64,000 nucleotides of DNA from Palsa-504 sp963753225 (GCA_963753225.1 CAVWBQ010000042.1:186001-250000); one strand, 5' to 3'. Numbered from the stretch's first letter, positions 1-8,215 are shown. Notes: a model not told the origin generated them from the sequence alone. A program made the numbers and translations.

Positions 1-73
1 CGCGCAGCAGCGCGACCAGCCGCTCGCGGTCGGCGTCGGAAGCCAGCGGCCGCGGGGCGCCCGGACCGGACAC
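1..73 (-). CDS. DUF1707 domain protein, N-terminal part only
   Basis: Only the first 24 codons are in the window; the gene leaves by the left edge. From a GTG at 73 the protein begins VSGPGAPRP and runs into LASDADRERLVALL, which fits the N-terminal signature of DUF1707, a short helical domain that heads many small actinobacterial membrane or regulatory proteins. The complete DUF1707 gene at 4201-4686 has the same kind of start (RASDRDRQQVVERL). The GTG lies two bases after the stop of the YbjQ-like gene, so the two are probably co-transcribed. The function of DUF1707 proteins is not established, and nothing can be said about the missing part. Confidence 0.55.
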   Translation of the reverse strand, partial: MSGPGAPRPLASDADRERLVALLR

Positions 74-75
74 CG

Positions 76-297
76 CTACCCGGCGGGCCGGACGACGACC
101 GCGGTCCCGTAGGCCGGCACCTCGCCCTGGCGCAGCGAGGTGAGCCCGGCGCCGAACGACTTGGCGAAGCCCATGCCGCGCACCACGAGGCCGAAGGCGA
201 CCCCCAGGTCCTTCTCGATGATCGCGCCCGGCAGCCCGAGGCCGGTGGTGACGGGAAAGGTAGCTGAGGGTACCCCCGCGGGTGTTGACTCTGACAT
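76..297 (-). pseudogene. YbjQ/UPF0145 family protein with an internal deletion
   Basis: From ATG 297 the frame encodes 73 residues. Residues about 15-62 match the first half of the YbjQ/UPF0145 (DUF74, putative heavy-metal-binding) fold: TTGLGLPGAIIEKDLGV, then a conserved VVRGMGF and GAGLTSL. The text then passes directly from RQGEVPAY to the C-terminal strand YGTAVVVRP. Family members are about 105 residues, and the central helix and strand (the ...YTELL...EARAMGANAVVG... part) is absent here, in frame. Both ends of the gap in normal members carry an AY dipeptide, so a deletion between short repeats is plausible. The product is unlikely to form the usual oligomer. The gene is divergent from hyi, with only 22 bases between the two starts. 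Confidence 0.6.
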
Positions 298-319
298 GAC
301 GGCATCATACGGAAGGACC

Positions 320-1093
320 ATGCCGATGCGACTGGCCGTCTGCGCCGAGATGATGTTCCTGGACCTGCCGATCACCGAACGGGTCCAGCGGATCGCCGAG
401 GCCGGCTTCGACGCCGAGATCTGGGACTGGACCCGTCACGACATCGAAGACCTGGCCGCGACCGGGGCCGTGTTCTCGTCCATGACCGGATACGTGCGGG
501 GCGATTTCGGTGATGGTGCCGACGAGCTGATCCGGACCGCGCGGGAGTCCATCGCGGCGGCCGAGACGCTGGGCTGTCCCCGGCTGAACCTGCACGGCAC
601 CGGCCTGGACGGCAAGGGCCTGCCGGTGGTGCCAGGGGCGGAGATGCCGGGCCCGCTGTGGATCTCGGCCGCACGGACACTGACCCGTCTCGGCGAGATG
701 GCCGAACGGGCCGGGGTCACGTTCTGCCTGGAGAACCTCAACACCGCCGTGGACCACCCCGGCGTCCCTTTCGCCCGGGCCGCCGACACCATCGCCCTGG
801 TCGAGGCGGTCGGCCACCCGAGGATCCGGCTGATGCTGGACCTGTACCACGCGCAGATCGGCGAGGGGAACCTGATCGAACTGGTCCGCCGGGCCGGTCC
901 GCTGATCGGCGAGATCCAGGTCGCCGACGTGCCCGGCCGGTGCGAGCCTGGCACCGGCGAGATCAACTACCCGGCCGTCGCCGCCGCCCTGGACGAGCTG
1001 GGTTACACCGGCACCGTCGGCATGGAGGCATGGGCCGCCGACGGCGACAGCGACCGCGCCCTGGCCAGGTTCCGCGCCGCGTTCACCGTCTAG
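320..1093 (+). CDS. hyi: Hydroxypyruvate isomerase family TIM-barrel protein
   Basis: 257 residues, the usual length for hydroxypyruvate isomerase (about 258). The family interconverts hydroxypyruvate and tartronate semialdehyde, or related keto-sugars, in the cytosol using a divalent metal. Seen in the sequence: N-terminal strand MRLAVCAEMMFLDLP, the LNLHGTG strand, FCLENLN with a metal-ligand Glu, LMLDLYHAQ with a metal-binding Asp and His, GEIQVADVPGR, and a C-terminal GMEAWA with a ligand Glu. The start is the ATG at 320, set by the purine-rich GGAAGGA immediately upstream; open frame further upstream lacks this support. The gene stands alone: downstream is a large inverted repeat and then gene fragments. 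Members of the wider xylose isomerase-like barrel family can have other sugar substrates, so the substrate is inferred. Confidence 0.8.
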   Translation: MPMRLAVCAEMMFLDLPITERVQRIAEAGFDAEIWDWTRHDIEDLAATGAVFSSMTGYVRGDFGDGADELIRTARESIAAAETLGCPRLNLHGTGLDGKGLPVVPGAEMPGPLWISAARTLTRLGEMAERAGVTFCLENLNTAVDHPGVPFARAADTIALVEAVGHPRIRLMLDLYHAQIGEGNLIELVRRAGPLIGEIQVADVPGRCEPGTGEINYPAVAAALDELGYTGTVGMEAWAADGDSDRALARFRAAFTV

Positions 1094-1179
1094 GGCTCGG
1101 GCGAGCGGCCGTGAGCCGTGATGCCAGCGGGCATCTGTGGCACAAGTGCATCATGAGGCGGCCAGCCGCGAAAAGCTTG

Positions 1180-1254
1180 GGGTGGATTCGGGCTTAGTGG
1201 TTGATTTGGTGCATCATAGTCCCCCTAATCCACCCACAAGCCCGAATCAACCAC
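1180..1254. repeat. Large imperfect inverted repeat (27-bp arms)
   Basis: The left arm (1180-1206) and right arm (1227-1254) are nearly complementary over their length, with a 20-base loop. Perfect blocks include GATTCGGGCTT (1185-1195) against AAGCCCGAATC (1238-1248) and GTGGTTGATT (1197-1206), whose complement is at 1245-1254. The nonamer GTGCATCAT occurs just left of the repeat (1147-1155) and again in the loop (1210-1218). There is no U-run typical of a terminator. It could be a structured RNA end of the hyi transcript or a small non-autonomous mobile element; the sequence alone does not decide. Confidence 0.6.
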
Positions 1255-1324
1255 GGAAAACGCTACGATGATAGTACTGGTGAGCGAATAGATATGCAGG
1301 AGAGGCTGGCGGGATCAGGAGATC

Positions 1325-1492
1325 ATGGAGAAGCATGAGCTCAAGGCGCAGCGCCTTAGGGAGCGGTGCCTGGCGCTCCCGGGGGCCAGCGAGGAGTTCC
1401 CGTTCGGCGACGAGGTGTCGGTGTTCAAGGTCGGCGGGAAGATGTTCGCGCTGAGCCACCTGGACGGCGAGCCGGCCCGGATGACCGCGTGA
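1325..1492 (+). pseudogene. YjbR/MmcQ family protein, truncated after 55 residues
   Basis: The start is ATG 1325, with AGGAGA eight bases upstream. The 55 residues (CLALPGASEEFPFGDEVSVF, then KVGGKMFAL and HLDGEP) match the first half of the MmcQ/YjbR DNA-binding-like family, which is normally about 115-120 residues. After GEPARM the expected segment (a LKCDPxLAxxLR-type stretch and the HLNKRHW region) is missing and a stop follows. No second half is found downstream up to 1650. Proteins of this family have no settled function. Loss of half the fold makes this a probable pseudogene. Confidence 0.6.
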
Positions 1493-1651
1493 CTGGGCAC
1501 CTCGCGTTGGCCTGTGCCGACCGCCGGGCGCGGCCGCGCGGCACGCCGCGGCCGGCGCGCGGATCCTCGCGGTCCTCCCCCACGAGACCGAGATGGCCAC
1601 CCCGTCGGCCGCTTCTACCGCCTGACCGGCCGTGAAATGGCGGAGTGAGGG

Positions 1652-1690
1652 ATGGCCATCCCGGTCCTGCTCGACTGCGATCCCGGGGCA
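1652..1690 (+). pseudogene. Possible N-terminal remnant of a nucleoside hydrolase
   Basis: From ATG 1652 the reading MAIPVLLDCDPG is the opening strand of the inosine-uridine nucleoside hydrolase family, where the DCDPG is normally followed by HDD (calcium-binding Asp residues). Here the next codons read ASRATP and no further homology is visible. It may be only a chance match of 12 residues or the last trace of a deleted gene. The weak reading is supported by the neighbouring gene fragments. Confidence 0.25.
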
Positions 1691-1734
1691 TCAAGGGCAA
1701 CGCCGACGACATCCCATTCGGGTCTTAGCGGTCG

Positions 1735-2566
1735 CTACCGGCCGTGGAAACGTGGTTCGCGCTTGTCGACGAAGGCCTGGGCGGCTTCGCGGTGATCTTC
1801 GGTGAGCCCGGTGTGGACATGGTGGGTCACTTCCAGGTCCATGCACTCACCCAGCTCGCCGGATACGGCCCGGTTGAGGTTCTCCTTCATGTAGCGGTAG
1901 GCGATCGACGGCCCCTGCGCCAGCCGGCGGGCCCGTTCCATCACCTCCCGCTCGAAGTCGGCGGCGCGGGAAGATGGCGTTGACGATCCCGAGCCGCTCG
2001 GCTTCCTCGGCGCTCAGCCGCTCGGAGAAGTAGTAGAGCTCCTTGGCCTTGCTGCTGCCCACCAGCCGGGTGAGGAACCAGGTCCCGCCGTAGTCCCCGG
2101 CGAACGCGACCTTGGCGAAGGCGGTAGTCAGCACCGCCCCCGGCACCGCGTAGCGCAGGTCGCAGGCTAGCGCCAGGGACAGGCCAGCGCCGGCCGCGGG
2201 CCCGGCGATCGCGGCGATCGTCGGCTTGGGCATGCTCCACAGGCGGCCGCTGGTGGCCCGCTGGTTCAGCCGCTGGCGGTGGATGCGCGGCGTCGAGCGA
2301 CGGGCCGGCGCCGTTCGCGCGGTCCGCCGGCGGGGCGGCCATGCTCTTGACGTCGCCGCCGGCGCAGAAGGCGCCGCCCGCCCCGGTGAGCACGACGCAG
2401 CCGACCGCTTCGTCGGTCTCCACCTGGGCCAGGACCGCGCCCAGGGCGGAGCATCATGGCCTGGGAGAAGGCGTTGCGCCGCTCCGGCCGGTTCATGGTG
2501 ATCACCGCGACGCCGCTCGTCGATCTCGGCCAGCAGATCCTCGGTCCCCGTATCGAGCGCGGTCAT
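1735..2566 (-). pseudogene. Enoyl-CoA hydratase/isomerase, multiple frameshifts
   Basis: The crotonase fold is complete but scattered over three frames. In order from ATG 2566: MTALDTGTEDLLAEID; then VITMNRPERRNAFSQAMM in a second frame; METDEAVGCVVLTGAGGAF with CAGGDVKSM (oxyanion-hole region) in a third; then MPKPTIAAIAGPAAGAGLSL, ACDLRYAV and FLTRLVG back in the first; and last LAQGPSIAYRYMKENLNRA to the end FVDKREPRFHGR near 1735. At least four frame changes are needed. Each segment keeps high GC at third positions, so damage is recent or is sequencing error. Members hydrate enoyl-CoA or isomerise it in fatty-acid or aromatic breakdown. The start lies two bases beyond the stop of the VOC gene, so the pair formed an operon. 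Confidence 0.75.
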
Positions 2567-2567
2567 G

Positions 2568-3291
2568 TCATCCTTCCTCGCCGGCGAAGCGGACCCCGCC
2601 GATCACCCATGGCCCGGCGCCGGGCAGCCCGGCAATGGTCACCTCGGTGATTCCCTCGCCACGGCCGCCCCGGGCGGGCACGAACCGCAGCCGCTGGCCC
2701 GCGGTCCGGCAGCTCTACACGTGGTGCGCCCGCCGCCGGCGCGCGGGGATCCCGAGCACCTCCGCCCAGCGCCGTGCCGCGGCGGCCGGGTCGTTGACCT
2801 CGATCGTCAGCCCGGTCACGCCGCCGGGGGCATGGTCGGGCACCTGCCCCGTCCACGACGGGCCCGCCCACCGCCACGACTGCTCCGGGTCCGCCCAGTC
2901 CAGCGACACGATGGCGCCGGGGACGTCCCCGGGATGCAGGTGGGTCCCGGCGATGTCGGGCAGGTCGGCGGTCCAGACCACCCGTACGCCCAGGTCGGCG
3001 ACCCGGCGGCGGGCCGCCGCCAGGTCCGGGACCTGGAAGATCGCCATGTACCCGCCGTCACCGCCGCGCCGCTCGAGGTACCGGCCGGCGGTCGTGTCCG
3101 GCCTGCACGGGCGCCACCACCTCCACGAACGTGTCGCCCACCGCGAACACCGCGTTGGTCAGGCCGAACTGCCCCACGCCGGGATCGTGAAAGGGCGGCG
3201 GCCAGCCGAAGGCCCGGCTCAGCTCGCCCGCCACCTGGTCGCAGTCGCGCGCCACCAGGGCAACCTGGCGCAGGCGCGGTCCGCTCAGCAC
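2568..3291 (-). pseudogene. VOC/glyoxalase superfamily protein, frameshifted
   Basis: From GTG 3291 the frame opens LRQVALVARDCDQVAGELSR, then GQFGLTNAVFAVGDTFVEVV, a typical first VOC beta-alpha-beta-beta-beta unit. After a frame change near 3060 it continues YMAIFQVPDLAAARRRVADL, GTHLHPGDVPGAIVSLDWAD and GVTGLTIEVNDPAAAARRWA, the second unit. A further change near 2715 gives RLRFVPARGGRGEGITEVTI and the end RFAGEEG at 2568. Total about 240 residues with two VOC modules. VOC proteins bind a metal in the paired modules and serve as glyoxalases, dioxygenases or resistance proteins, and the substrate here is unknown. It lies directly upstream of the crotonase gene. Confidence 0.7.
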
Positions 3292-3341
3292 ACCCCCACA
3301 ATAAGACGTCCGGGTTCGCCGCGATAAGACCGCAGGCCGGC

Positions 3342-4043
3342 CTAACGCGGCTCCGGAAGGGCCAGTGCCTCCGCCGCCAGGGTGGCGCGCTGCAGGGTCT
3401 CGCGGAGGGCTTGCGCCGCCTCGGCGGCCTGCTCGGCCAGGCCGGTGATTTCCACGGTGGCCCGCTGATCCGCCGCGGTGCGCGCCACCAGGTCGAGATA
3501 CTTGTCGTTGTTGGCCGCCATCCGGTGGGCAGTCTCCCAGTCGTGTCGCGCGGCCTCGGCGGCCGCTACCTGCGCCGCCAGCAATTCCAGCGCCAGAACC
3601 CGGGCCGTGGTGGCGTCCCGGGCTATCGATATCGCGCGGTTCTGGGAGAGCAGGATGGTGGCTGTCATCGGCCCCGCCGTGCCCCCGCCGTAGCTTGACA
3701 CCAGATCAAGCAGCAACTCCGTGATCTCACGCAGCGCGACGGCGATGTCCCATTCGTGCTGCCGGAGAACAGGCTCCTCCACGGCGTCCCGCAGGTCTCC
3801 CGAATAAACACCCGACGTCACGATGGTCGCGATCGCACGCTGAGCGCGCTGCAGCAACTTCCGGCACTCGAGTTCCAGCGCGAGCGGTGAGACAACCTGG
3901 TCCCGGTAGCGGACCTGGCGTAGCGGCCCGGTACGGCCCGCGATCTGTTCCTTCGTCATGCGAATGAGGCGCCGGCGCCTGGCTTCCCGCAAGCCGGGGT
4001 TCACCACGGGCTCGACGCTCCACGCGCCGACATCGCCGACCAT
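3342..4043 (-). CDS. Helical hypothetical protein
   Basis: 233 residues from ATG 4043; not recognised as a named family. The N-terminus is basic (GLREARRRRLIRMTKEQIAG), as if for nucleic acid or membrane surface contact. The rest is rich in Ala, Glu, Arg and Leu, with long predicted helices, for example residues 125-233 (ARVLALELLAAQVAAAEAAR, EITGLAEQAAEAAQALRETL), consistent with coiled coil. No signal peptide or membrane segment is visible. The frame is intact with strong third-position GC, unlike the genes on its left. It stands alone with 157 bases to the DUF1707 gene on one side and about 50 bases to the VOC gene on the other. A structural or regulatory role is possible but nothing in the sequence shows one. 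Confidence 0.7.
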   Translation of the reverse strand: MVGDVGAWSVEPVVNPGLREARRRRLIRMTKEQIAGRTGPLRQVRYRDQVVSPLALELECRKLLQRAQRAIATIVTSGVYSGDLRDAVEEPVLRQHEWDIAVALREITELLLDLVSSYGGGTAGPMTATILLSQNRAISIARDATTARVLALELLAAQVAAAEAARHDWETAHRMAANNDKYLDLVARTAADQRATVEITGLAEQAAEAAQALRETLQRATLAAEALALPEPR

Positions 4044-4131
4044 AAGGGCATCTTAGAGGCTGCGGCACCTGGTCCCAGGTCCACGGAGCGGCCAGCCTTA
4101 CGGGCATCACTGCGTCAGCGGCCGCGCCTCC

Positions 4132-4193
4132 GGCGTTTTCCGCGGTAAGCGCTTAATGGGCAGCGTTTCACAAGCCGTCTCGGCGGAAACGCC
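4132..4193. repeat. Structured intergenic repeat, copy 1
   Basis: Outer arms GGCGTTTTCCGC (4132-4143) and GCGGAAACGCC (4183-4193) can pair with one bulged base. Inside are the perfect palindrome TAAGCGCTTA (4146-4155) and a 16-base block TTTCACAAGCCGTCTC (4166-4181), which occurs again at 62175-62190. The flanking TTTCCGCGG block is also shared, at a similar distance, with 62149-62157. It lies between two minus-strand genes, so it could be a 5' leader, a terminator region or a dispersed element. Confidence 0.5.
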
Positions 4194-4200
4194 CATCTGG

Positions 4201-4686
4201 TTAGCCGCTGACCGGCTGCCGGTGCGCGACGGGCGGGCGGCTTCGCCGCAATAGCGTGACGGCAGCCGACACGGCGAACAGCACCGCCCCGTACGGGCCG
4301 GCCACCCAGACTGGCCAGGGGTAGGCCAGGTGACCACCGGTGCCGCTGACCAGGGCCCAGACGACCACGTTGACCGACACGGCGACCAGCCATATGGTCC
4401 ACATGACCTTGAGCACCGTCGGCAGGCCGGCCAGGTAGCCTGCGCGGGAGACAACGGCCGGTGGCGCTGCGGCAGACCTCTGCGGACCGGCGGTTACCGG
4501 GTTCGATGCGGGCAGGTCCGCACACAGCGGGGTCAGGTCGCCGTAGGTCGCGGCCTGGTACGCGACCTCCATCCGGTTCACGTACTCCTCCATCGTCAGG
4601 CGGCCGTCCTCCAGCGCGCTGCGCAACCGCTCCACCACCTGCTGCCGGTCGCGATCCGAAGCTCGCATTATCTGCTGATCAACCAT
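4201..4686 (-). CDS. DUF1707 domain protein with two membrane segments
   Basis: 161 residues from ATG 4686. Residues about 7-55 form a DUF1707 domain (MRASDRDRQQVVERLRSAL, then LTMEEYVNRMEVAYQAATYG). After a proline- and alanine-rich linker come two hydrophobic stretches, about residues 95-118 (VMWTIWLVAVSVNVVVWALV) and 128-147 (WVAGPYGAVLFAVSAAVTLL), then a basic tail. This is the common DUF1707-linker-2TM plan of actinobacteria, with the DUF1707 head expected in the cytoplasm. Function is unknown; roles in regulating sigma or cell-envelope processes are only guesses. The gene is intact and transcribed in the same direction as cvnA-cvnB upstream, but a gap of 268 bases argues for its own promoter. 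Confidence 0.8.
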   Translation of the reverse strand: MVDQQIMRASDRDRQQVVERLRSALEDGRLTMEEYVNRMEVAYQAATYGDLTPLCADLPASNPVTAGPQRSAAAPPAVVSRAGYLAGLPTVLKVMWTIWLVAVSVNVVVWALVSGTGGHLAYPWPVWVAGPYGAVLFAVSAAVTLLRRSRPPVAHRQPVSG

Positions 4687-4954
4687 GTCGCCCGCCTCCG
4701 CTGACGTCGGGATACTGACCTACGTCAATCCTCGGGCCAGCGAGACGTCCGCGCATCAGCCGCCGGGTAGAACCCGGCCTCATACCAGGGGTAGAGAAGG
4801 TTCATCCCCGCGGTCCGCGCTTGCGGGCGCGGATGGCCAAAATGGCGGGTGGTGGCGCATTCCGACGCGCAGGGGATGTAGGTCCCCCACCACGGCGACT
4901 CCTGATGCCATCCAACTTGACGATAGGAATAAGGGTGCGCAGCGCCGTCGGCGC

Positions 4955-5359
4955 TCAGAATCCTCGCTGGGCGCGTGCCGCTGGTGTCAGCGCCTCGCCG
5001 ACCGCCTCGACTAGCAGCGTCATCTCGTAGGAGACCTGGTCCGTGTCGCACTCGAGAGCGGTGAGCACGGCCAGGCTGGAGCCGTCACCGATCACCTTGA
5101 TGAGCATCAGCCCGCCATTCATCTCCACCAGCGCCCGGGTGGGCAGCCCGGCCTCGAAGATCCGCGCGGCGCCCTGCATCAGACTGGCCAGGCCGCAGGT
5201 GATGAGCGCGAGTTGTTCGGCGAAGGCAGGCGGGATGTCCTCCGACCGCGCCAGCAGTACACCATCCGCCGATACCACGACCGCGTGCGCGACATCCGGG
5301 ACGCGCCGGGTGAAGTCCGTGACGAGCCAGTCCAGATCCCGACGATATGCGTAACTCAA
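4955..5359 (-). CDS. cvnB: Roadblock/LC7 domain protein, conservon CvnB type
   Basis: 134 residues from ATG 5359, a single roadblock/LC7 (MglB-like) fold: SYAYRRDLDWLVTDFTRRVP, VVVSADGVLLARSEDI, LITCGLASLMQGAARIF, MNGGLMLIKVIGDGSSLAVL. Such proteins dimerise and act on small Ras-like GTPases. In actinomycetes a four-gene conservon (cvnA kinase, cvnB roadblock, cvnC DUF742, cvnD GTPase) forms a membrane-associated signalling unit. Here the ATG overlaps the stop of the kinase gene by four bases (ATGA), the usual cvnA-cvnB junction. However, the 268 bases after the stop hold no DUF742 or GTPase gene, so the unit is incomplete and this protein must work alone or with a partner elsewhere. Confidence 0.85.
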   Translation of the reverse strand: MSYAYRRDLDWLVTDFTRRVPDVAHAVVVSADGVLLARSEDIPPAFAEQLALITCGLASLMQGAARIFEAGLPTRALVEMNGGLMLIKVIGDGSSLAVLTALECDTDQVSYEMTLLVEAVGEALTPAARAQRGF

Positions 5360-7958
5360 CGATCCGTTCTCTCTCCTGCGTGGGGCGTCTGACCCTCATC
5401 AGCCCGGCGGCCTCCGCGCTGGAAACCGCTCAGGCGGCTGCGAGTCGTCTCCGGTGATCGCTGCGGCAGCGCTGCCGGCGTCTGTGCCTCGTATTCGTCT
5501 GCCGGACGGCTGGCTACGCGCTGACCGCCGCCGGCGGATCCGGGAAGGAGGTTCGCGTGCGGCACGCGCACGGGCATCCCGGCGACCATGCGGTCGCCGC
5601 GGACTGGATTGGCAATGATCTGGGCGGCCTGCCGGCCTCCCGTCCAGCCGTCTGTTGCCGAGTTCCAGGCGGCCCCCGGCTGAGGGACCGCCTCGGGCGG
5701 CCCGCTGTAAGCCTCGGCGGTACCCGTTGCGGATGGTTGGCGGCTACGGAACCAATCCGACGTCGCCGGGTTGGCCGCCCGCGCTGTATCGCTCGTTCCA
5801 GCGCCGGTTTGCATAGCGGGGGCGAAGGCATCCGGCTGGGCACTGACGGCCTGGCTGTCGGCAGCGAACCTGATGCCGGCGGCGTGCTGGCCGGGCGTGC
5901 GCCTGGCCTGGAAGGCGGCGAGCCGTTGCGGCACGTCGCCGTACTGGCCGGTTACCTGCTCGGCGAGGCTGTCCGGCAGCCACACCAGGGCGGTCAGCCC
6001 TTGCGGGTTCCCGGCGCGCAGCCGGACTCGCACACCGTGCCGTTCGGCCAGGCGCGCCACCGCGAACAGCCCCATGTGCCGGGATACCGATTCGTCGATC
6101 GCGGGCGGATCGTCCAGCCGCTGGTTGATCTCCGCCAGCCGGGCCTCGGATATCCCGACGCCGCTGTCGCTGACCTGGATCAGCACGCCCCCGCTGGCCA
6201 AGGCCTGGACCGACACCAGCACCTGGGTGTCGCTGGCGGAGTACACCGTGGCGTTCTCGATGAGCTCGGCGAGCAGGTGCGCGATGTCGGACACCGCATG
6301 CCCGGGGATCACGACCCCGGGCTGGATTTTCAGCGCCACCCTGTTGTACTGCTCGATCTCCGATATCGCGGCCCGGGCCACGTCGGTGAGCGGTACCGGT
6401 TCGCTCCATTTCCGCGCACCCTCGTGCCCGGCCAGCAGGAGGAGGTTCTCGGAGTTCCGGCGCATCCGGGTGACCAGGTGGTCCATCGTGAACAGGTTGG
6501 ACAGCCGGCGGGGATCTTCCTCGTTCTGCTCCAGGGAGTCGATCATTCGTACCAGCCGCTCGATCAGCGACTGGCTCCGCCGGGACAAGCTGATGAACAT
6601 CGCGTTGAAGCTTCTGCGCAGCAGCGCCTCGTTCCCGGCCAGCCGCACCGCTTCCGCGTGCACCTGGTCGAACGCGCGGGCGACCTGGCCGATCTCATCC
6701 GCGGACGTCACGTCGATCGGCGCCACGTCCAGGCTCGCAGCAGGGTCCGGGGTCTCGCCGAGTTGCCGGACCCGCTCTGGCAGTTGCACCGTGGCGATGT
6801 CAAGCGCGCCTTCCCGCAGCCTGCGCAGCGGCAGGACGAGCGACCTGGCGAGGGCAAACGTCGCGATGAGCACAATGATCAGGATCGCCGCCGTCAGGAT
6901 GCCGATGAACAGCGCGGCCCGCTCCGCGCCCCGCTGCAGGACCTTGGCCCGCGCGACGAGGTCCCTGGCCACCCCCAGCTCGACCGTCTGCATCCGGTTG
7001 ATCGTGTCGGACATCGCCGTATACCACTGGCCAGGCACGTTCTTCGGACGGATATTCAAGGCAGCGGCGGCGGCGGTACCGACGTCAAGACTGCTGGTGC
7101 TGACGACGTACTGCTCGATGTTCACTGCCTGCTTGACCAGCGGCCCGGCCACGACGCGGGTGAAGGAGTCCTGCTGGGCGGGCGTGGCGGTCGCGTCGAA
7201 CGCCGTCGCGGCGGCGCTCTGCCCCGCCACCGCGATGGTCAGCGCCTGCTGCTGGGCGCTGGCGAAGCTTCCCTTCCGAAAACGCGTTATACAGGATCGC
7301 GCGCTGCTGGGCAACCTGGTCCTTCTCCTGGGCCAGCGAGTTGAGCGTCTGGAGGTCGTTGGTGAGGGCAGGATCATCGGCGCCCTGGGCGATCTGGCCG
7401 TTCAGGGCCATCATGGCGTTGATGGGAACCGCGTAGTCGGTGATCACCGCCAGCGCGGAGGCTGGTCTGGGCCGCGTCGCGCAACTGTCCGAGGCTGGCG
7501 ATCGCGGAGCGCACGACGGCCGCCTTCGCCCTGATATCCGCCGGGAAAGAACCGCCGACGCCCGCGGTCAGCGGCATGGACCTTGGCGGCCGCCGCGTCG
7601 GTCGCGTCGTACCAGTGCTGGAGGGCCCCGGCGATTGCTGACGAGGCTCCCGCACGTCTTGTCGCGTTCGTCCTCGAGGGCCTGCATCAGGACGGTGATC
7701 TGCTGTCCCAGGCTGGCGAGCTGCGACACGCGGTTGAGCTGGGCCGCGCTGTTGGCCGCCGACGCTACCCGCAGGCCGCCGAAGACCAGCCCCATGGCGA
7801 GCGTCAGCATGAACACCGCGAACAACCGCCACGACACCGGCCAGTTCCGCAGCGTGAAGGCCCGCGAACCCCGGGGCCTGGAGGCCGTCGATGTCTTTCG
7901 CGCGCTCGCCGGCCTCGCTGGCGCGAAGTCTGGTGCTGGCGCCCCCGTGGTTTCCCAT
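5356..7958 (-). pseudogene. cvnA: Nitrate/nitrite-sensor-type histidine kinase (CvnA type), frameshifted in its sensor part
   Basis: The 3' two thirds is an intact frame: end of the NIT sensor domain, membrane segment AALFIGILTAAILIIVLIAT, HAMP linker with DVTSADEIGQVARAFDQV, dimerisation helices SLSRRSQSLIERLVRMID, ATPase N box ELIENATVYS, G1 DSGVGIS and G2 GLFAVARLAERHG, then a long Pro/Gln-rich tail. Residues before about codon 230 are broken by at least five frame changes between about 7270 and 7860. Their pieces still read as a normal CvnA start: MGNHGGAST, FTLRNWPVSWRLFAVFMLTL (first membrane helix), LMQALEDERDKTCGSLVSN, ALQHWYDATDAAAA, ITDYAVPINAMMALNGQIAQ. The start ATG 7958 has GAGG nine bases upstream. 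CvnA-type kinases lack a standard H box and signal with CvnB. Confidence 0.75.
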
Positions 7959-8095
7959 CGTTCGCATCCTCGCTGGCTACGTACTGTTCTCGAGCGTTTG
8001 ACCGCTAGCTGCACCCACGTGGCCAGGAATCGCGTCAACCCAGCGGCCGCCGGCGCGATCAGCACGCGTTGCGGGTAACTGTAATGCGGATCATG

Positions 8096-8111
8096 TCCCG
8101 AAAATTCGGGA
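8096..8111. promoter_or_regulatory. Palindrome upstream of cvnA, candidate operator
   Basis: TCCCGAA-AA-TTCGGGA is a perfect 7-bp inverted repeat with a 2-base spacer. It is flanked by a longer, imperfect pair GCGGGTAAC (8071-8079) and GTAACCCGC (8121-8129). It lies 138 bases before the cvnA start and about 105 bases after the stop of the opposite gene, in a stretch that is AT-richer than its surroundings. A regulator site or a hairpin terminator for an upstream transcript are both possible. Confidence 0.4.
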
Positions 8112-8215
8112 TATAGCTATGTAACCCGCGATCTTGGCGGGGATGGTGCACGGCACGGCTCGGCGCCGGTCGGACAAGGTTCATGACCGCGCTGGCTACC
8201 GACGTGGTGATCACC

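Noticed and set aside
5557..7344. Long open frame on the plus strand opposite cvnA (about 595 codons)
   Set aside because: It mirrors the kinase gene in a GC-rich region. It lacks motifs, has an unusual composition, and the minus-strand frame carries all kinase motifs and the proper codon bias.
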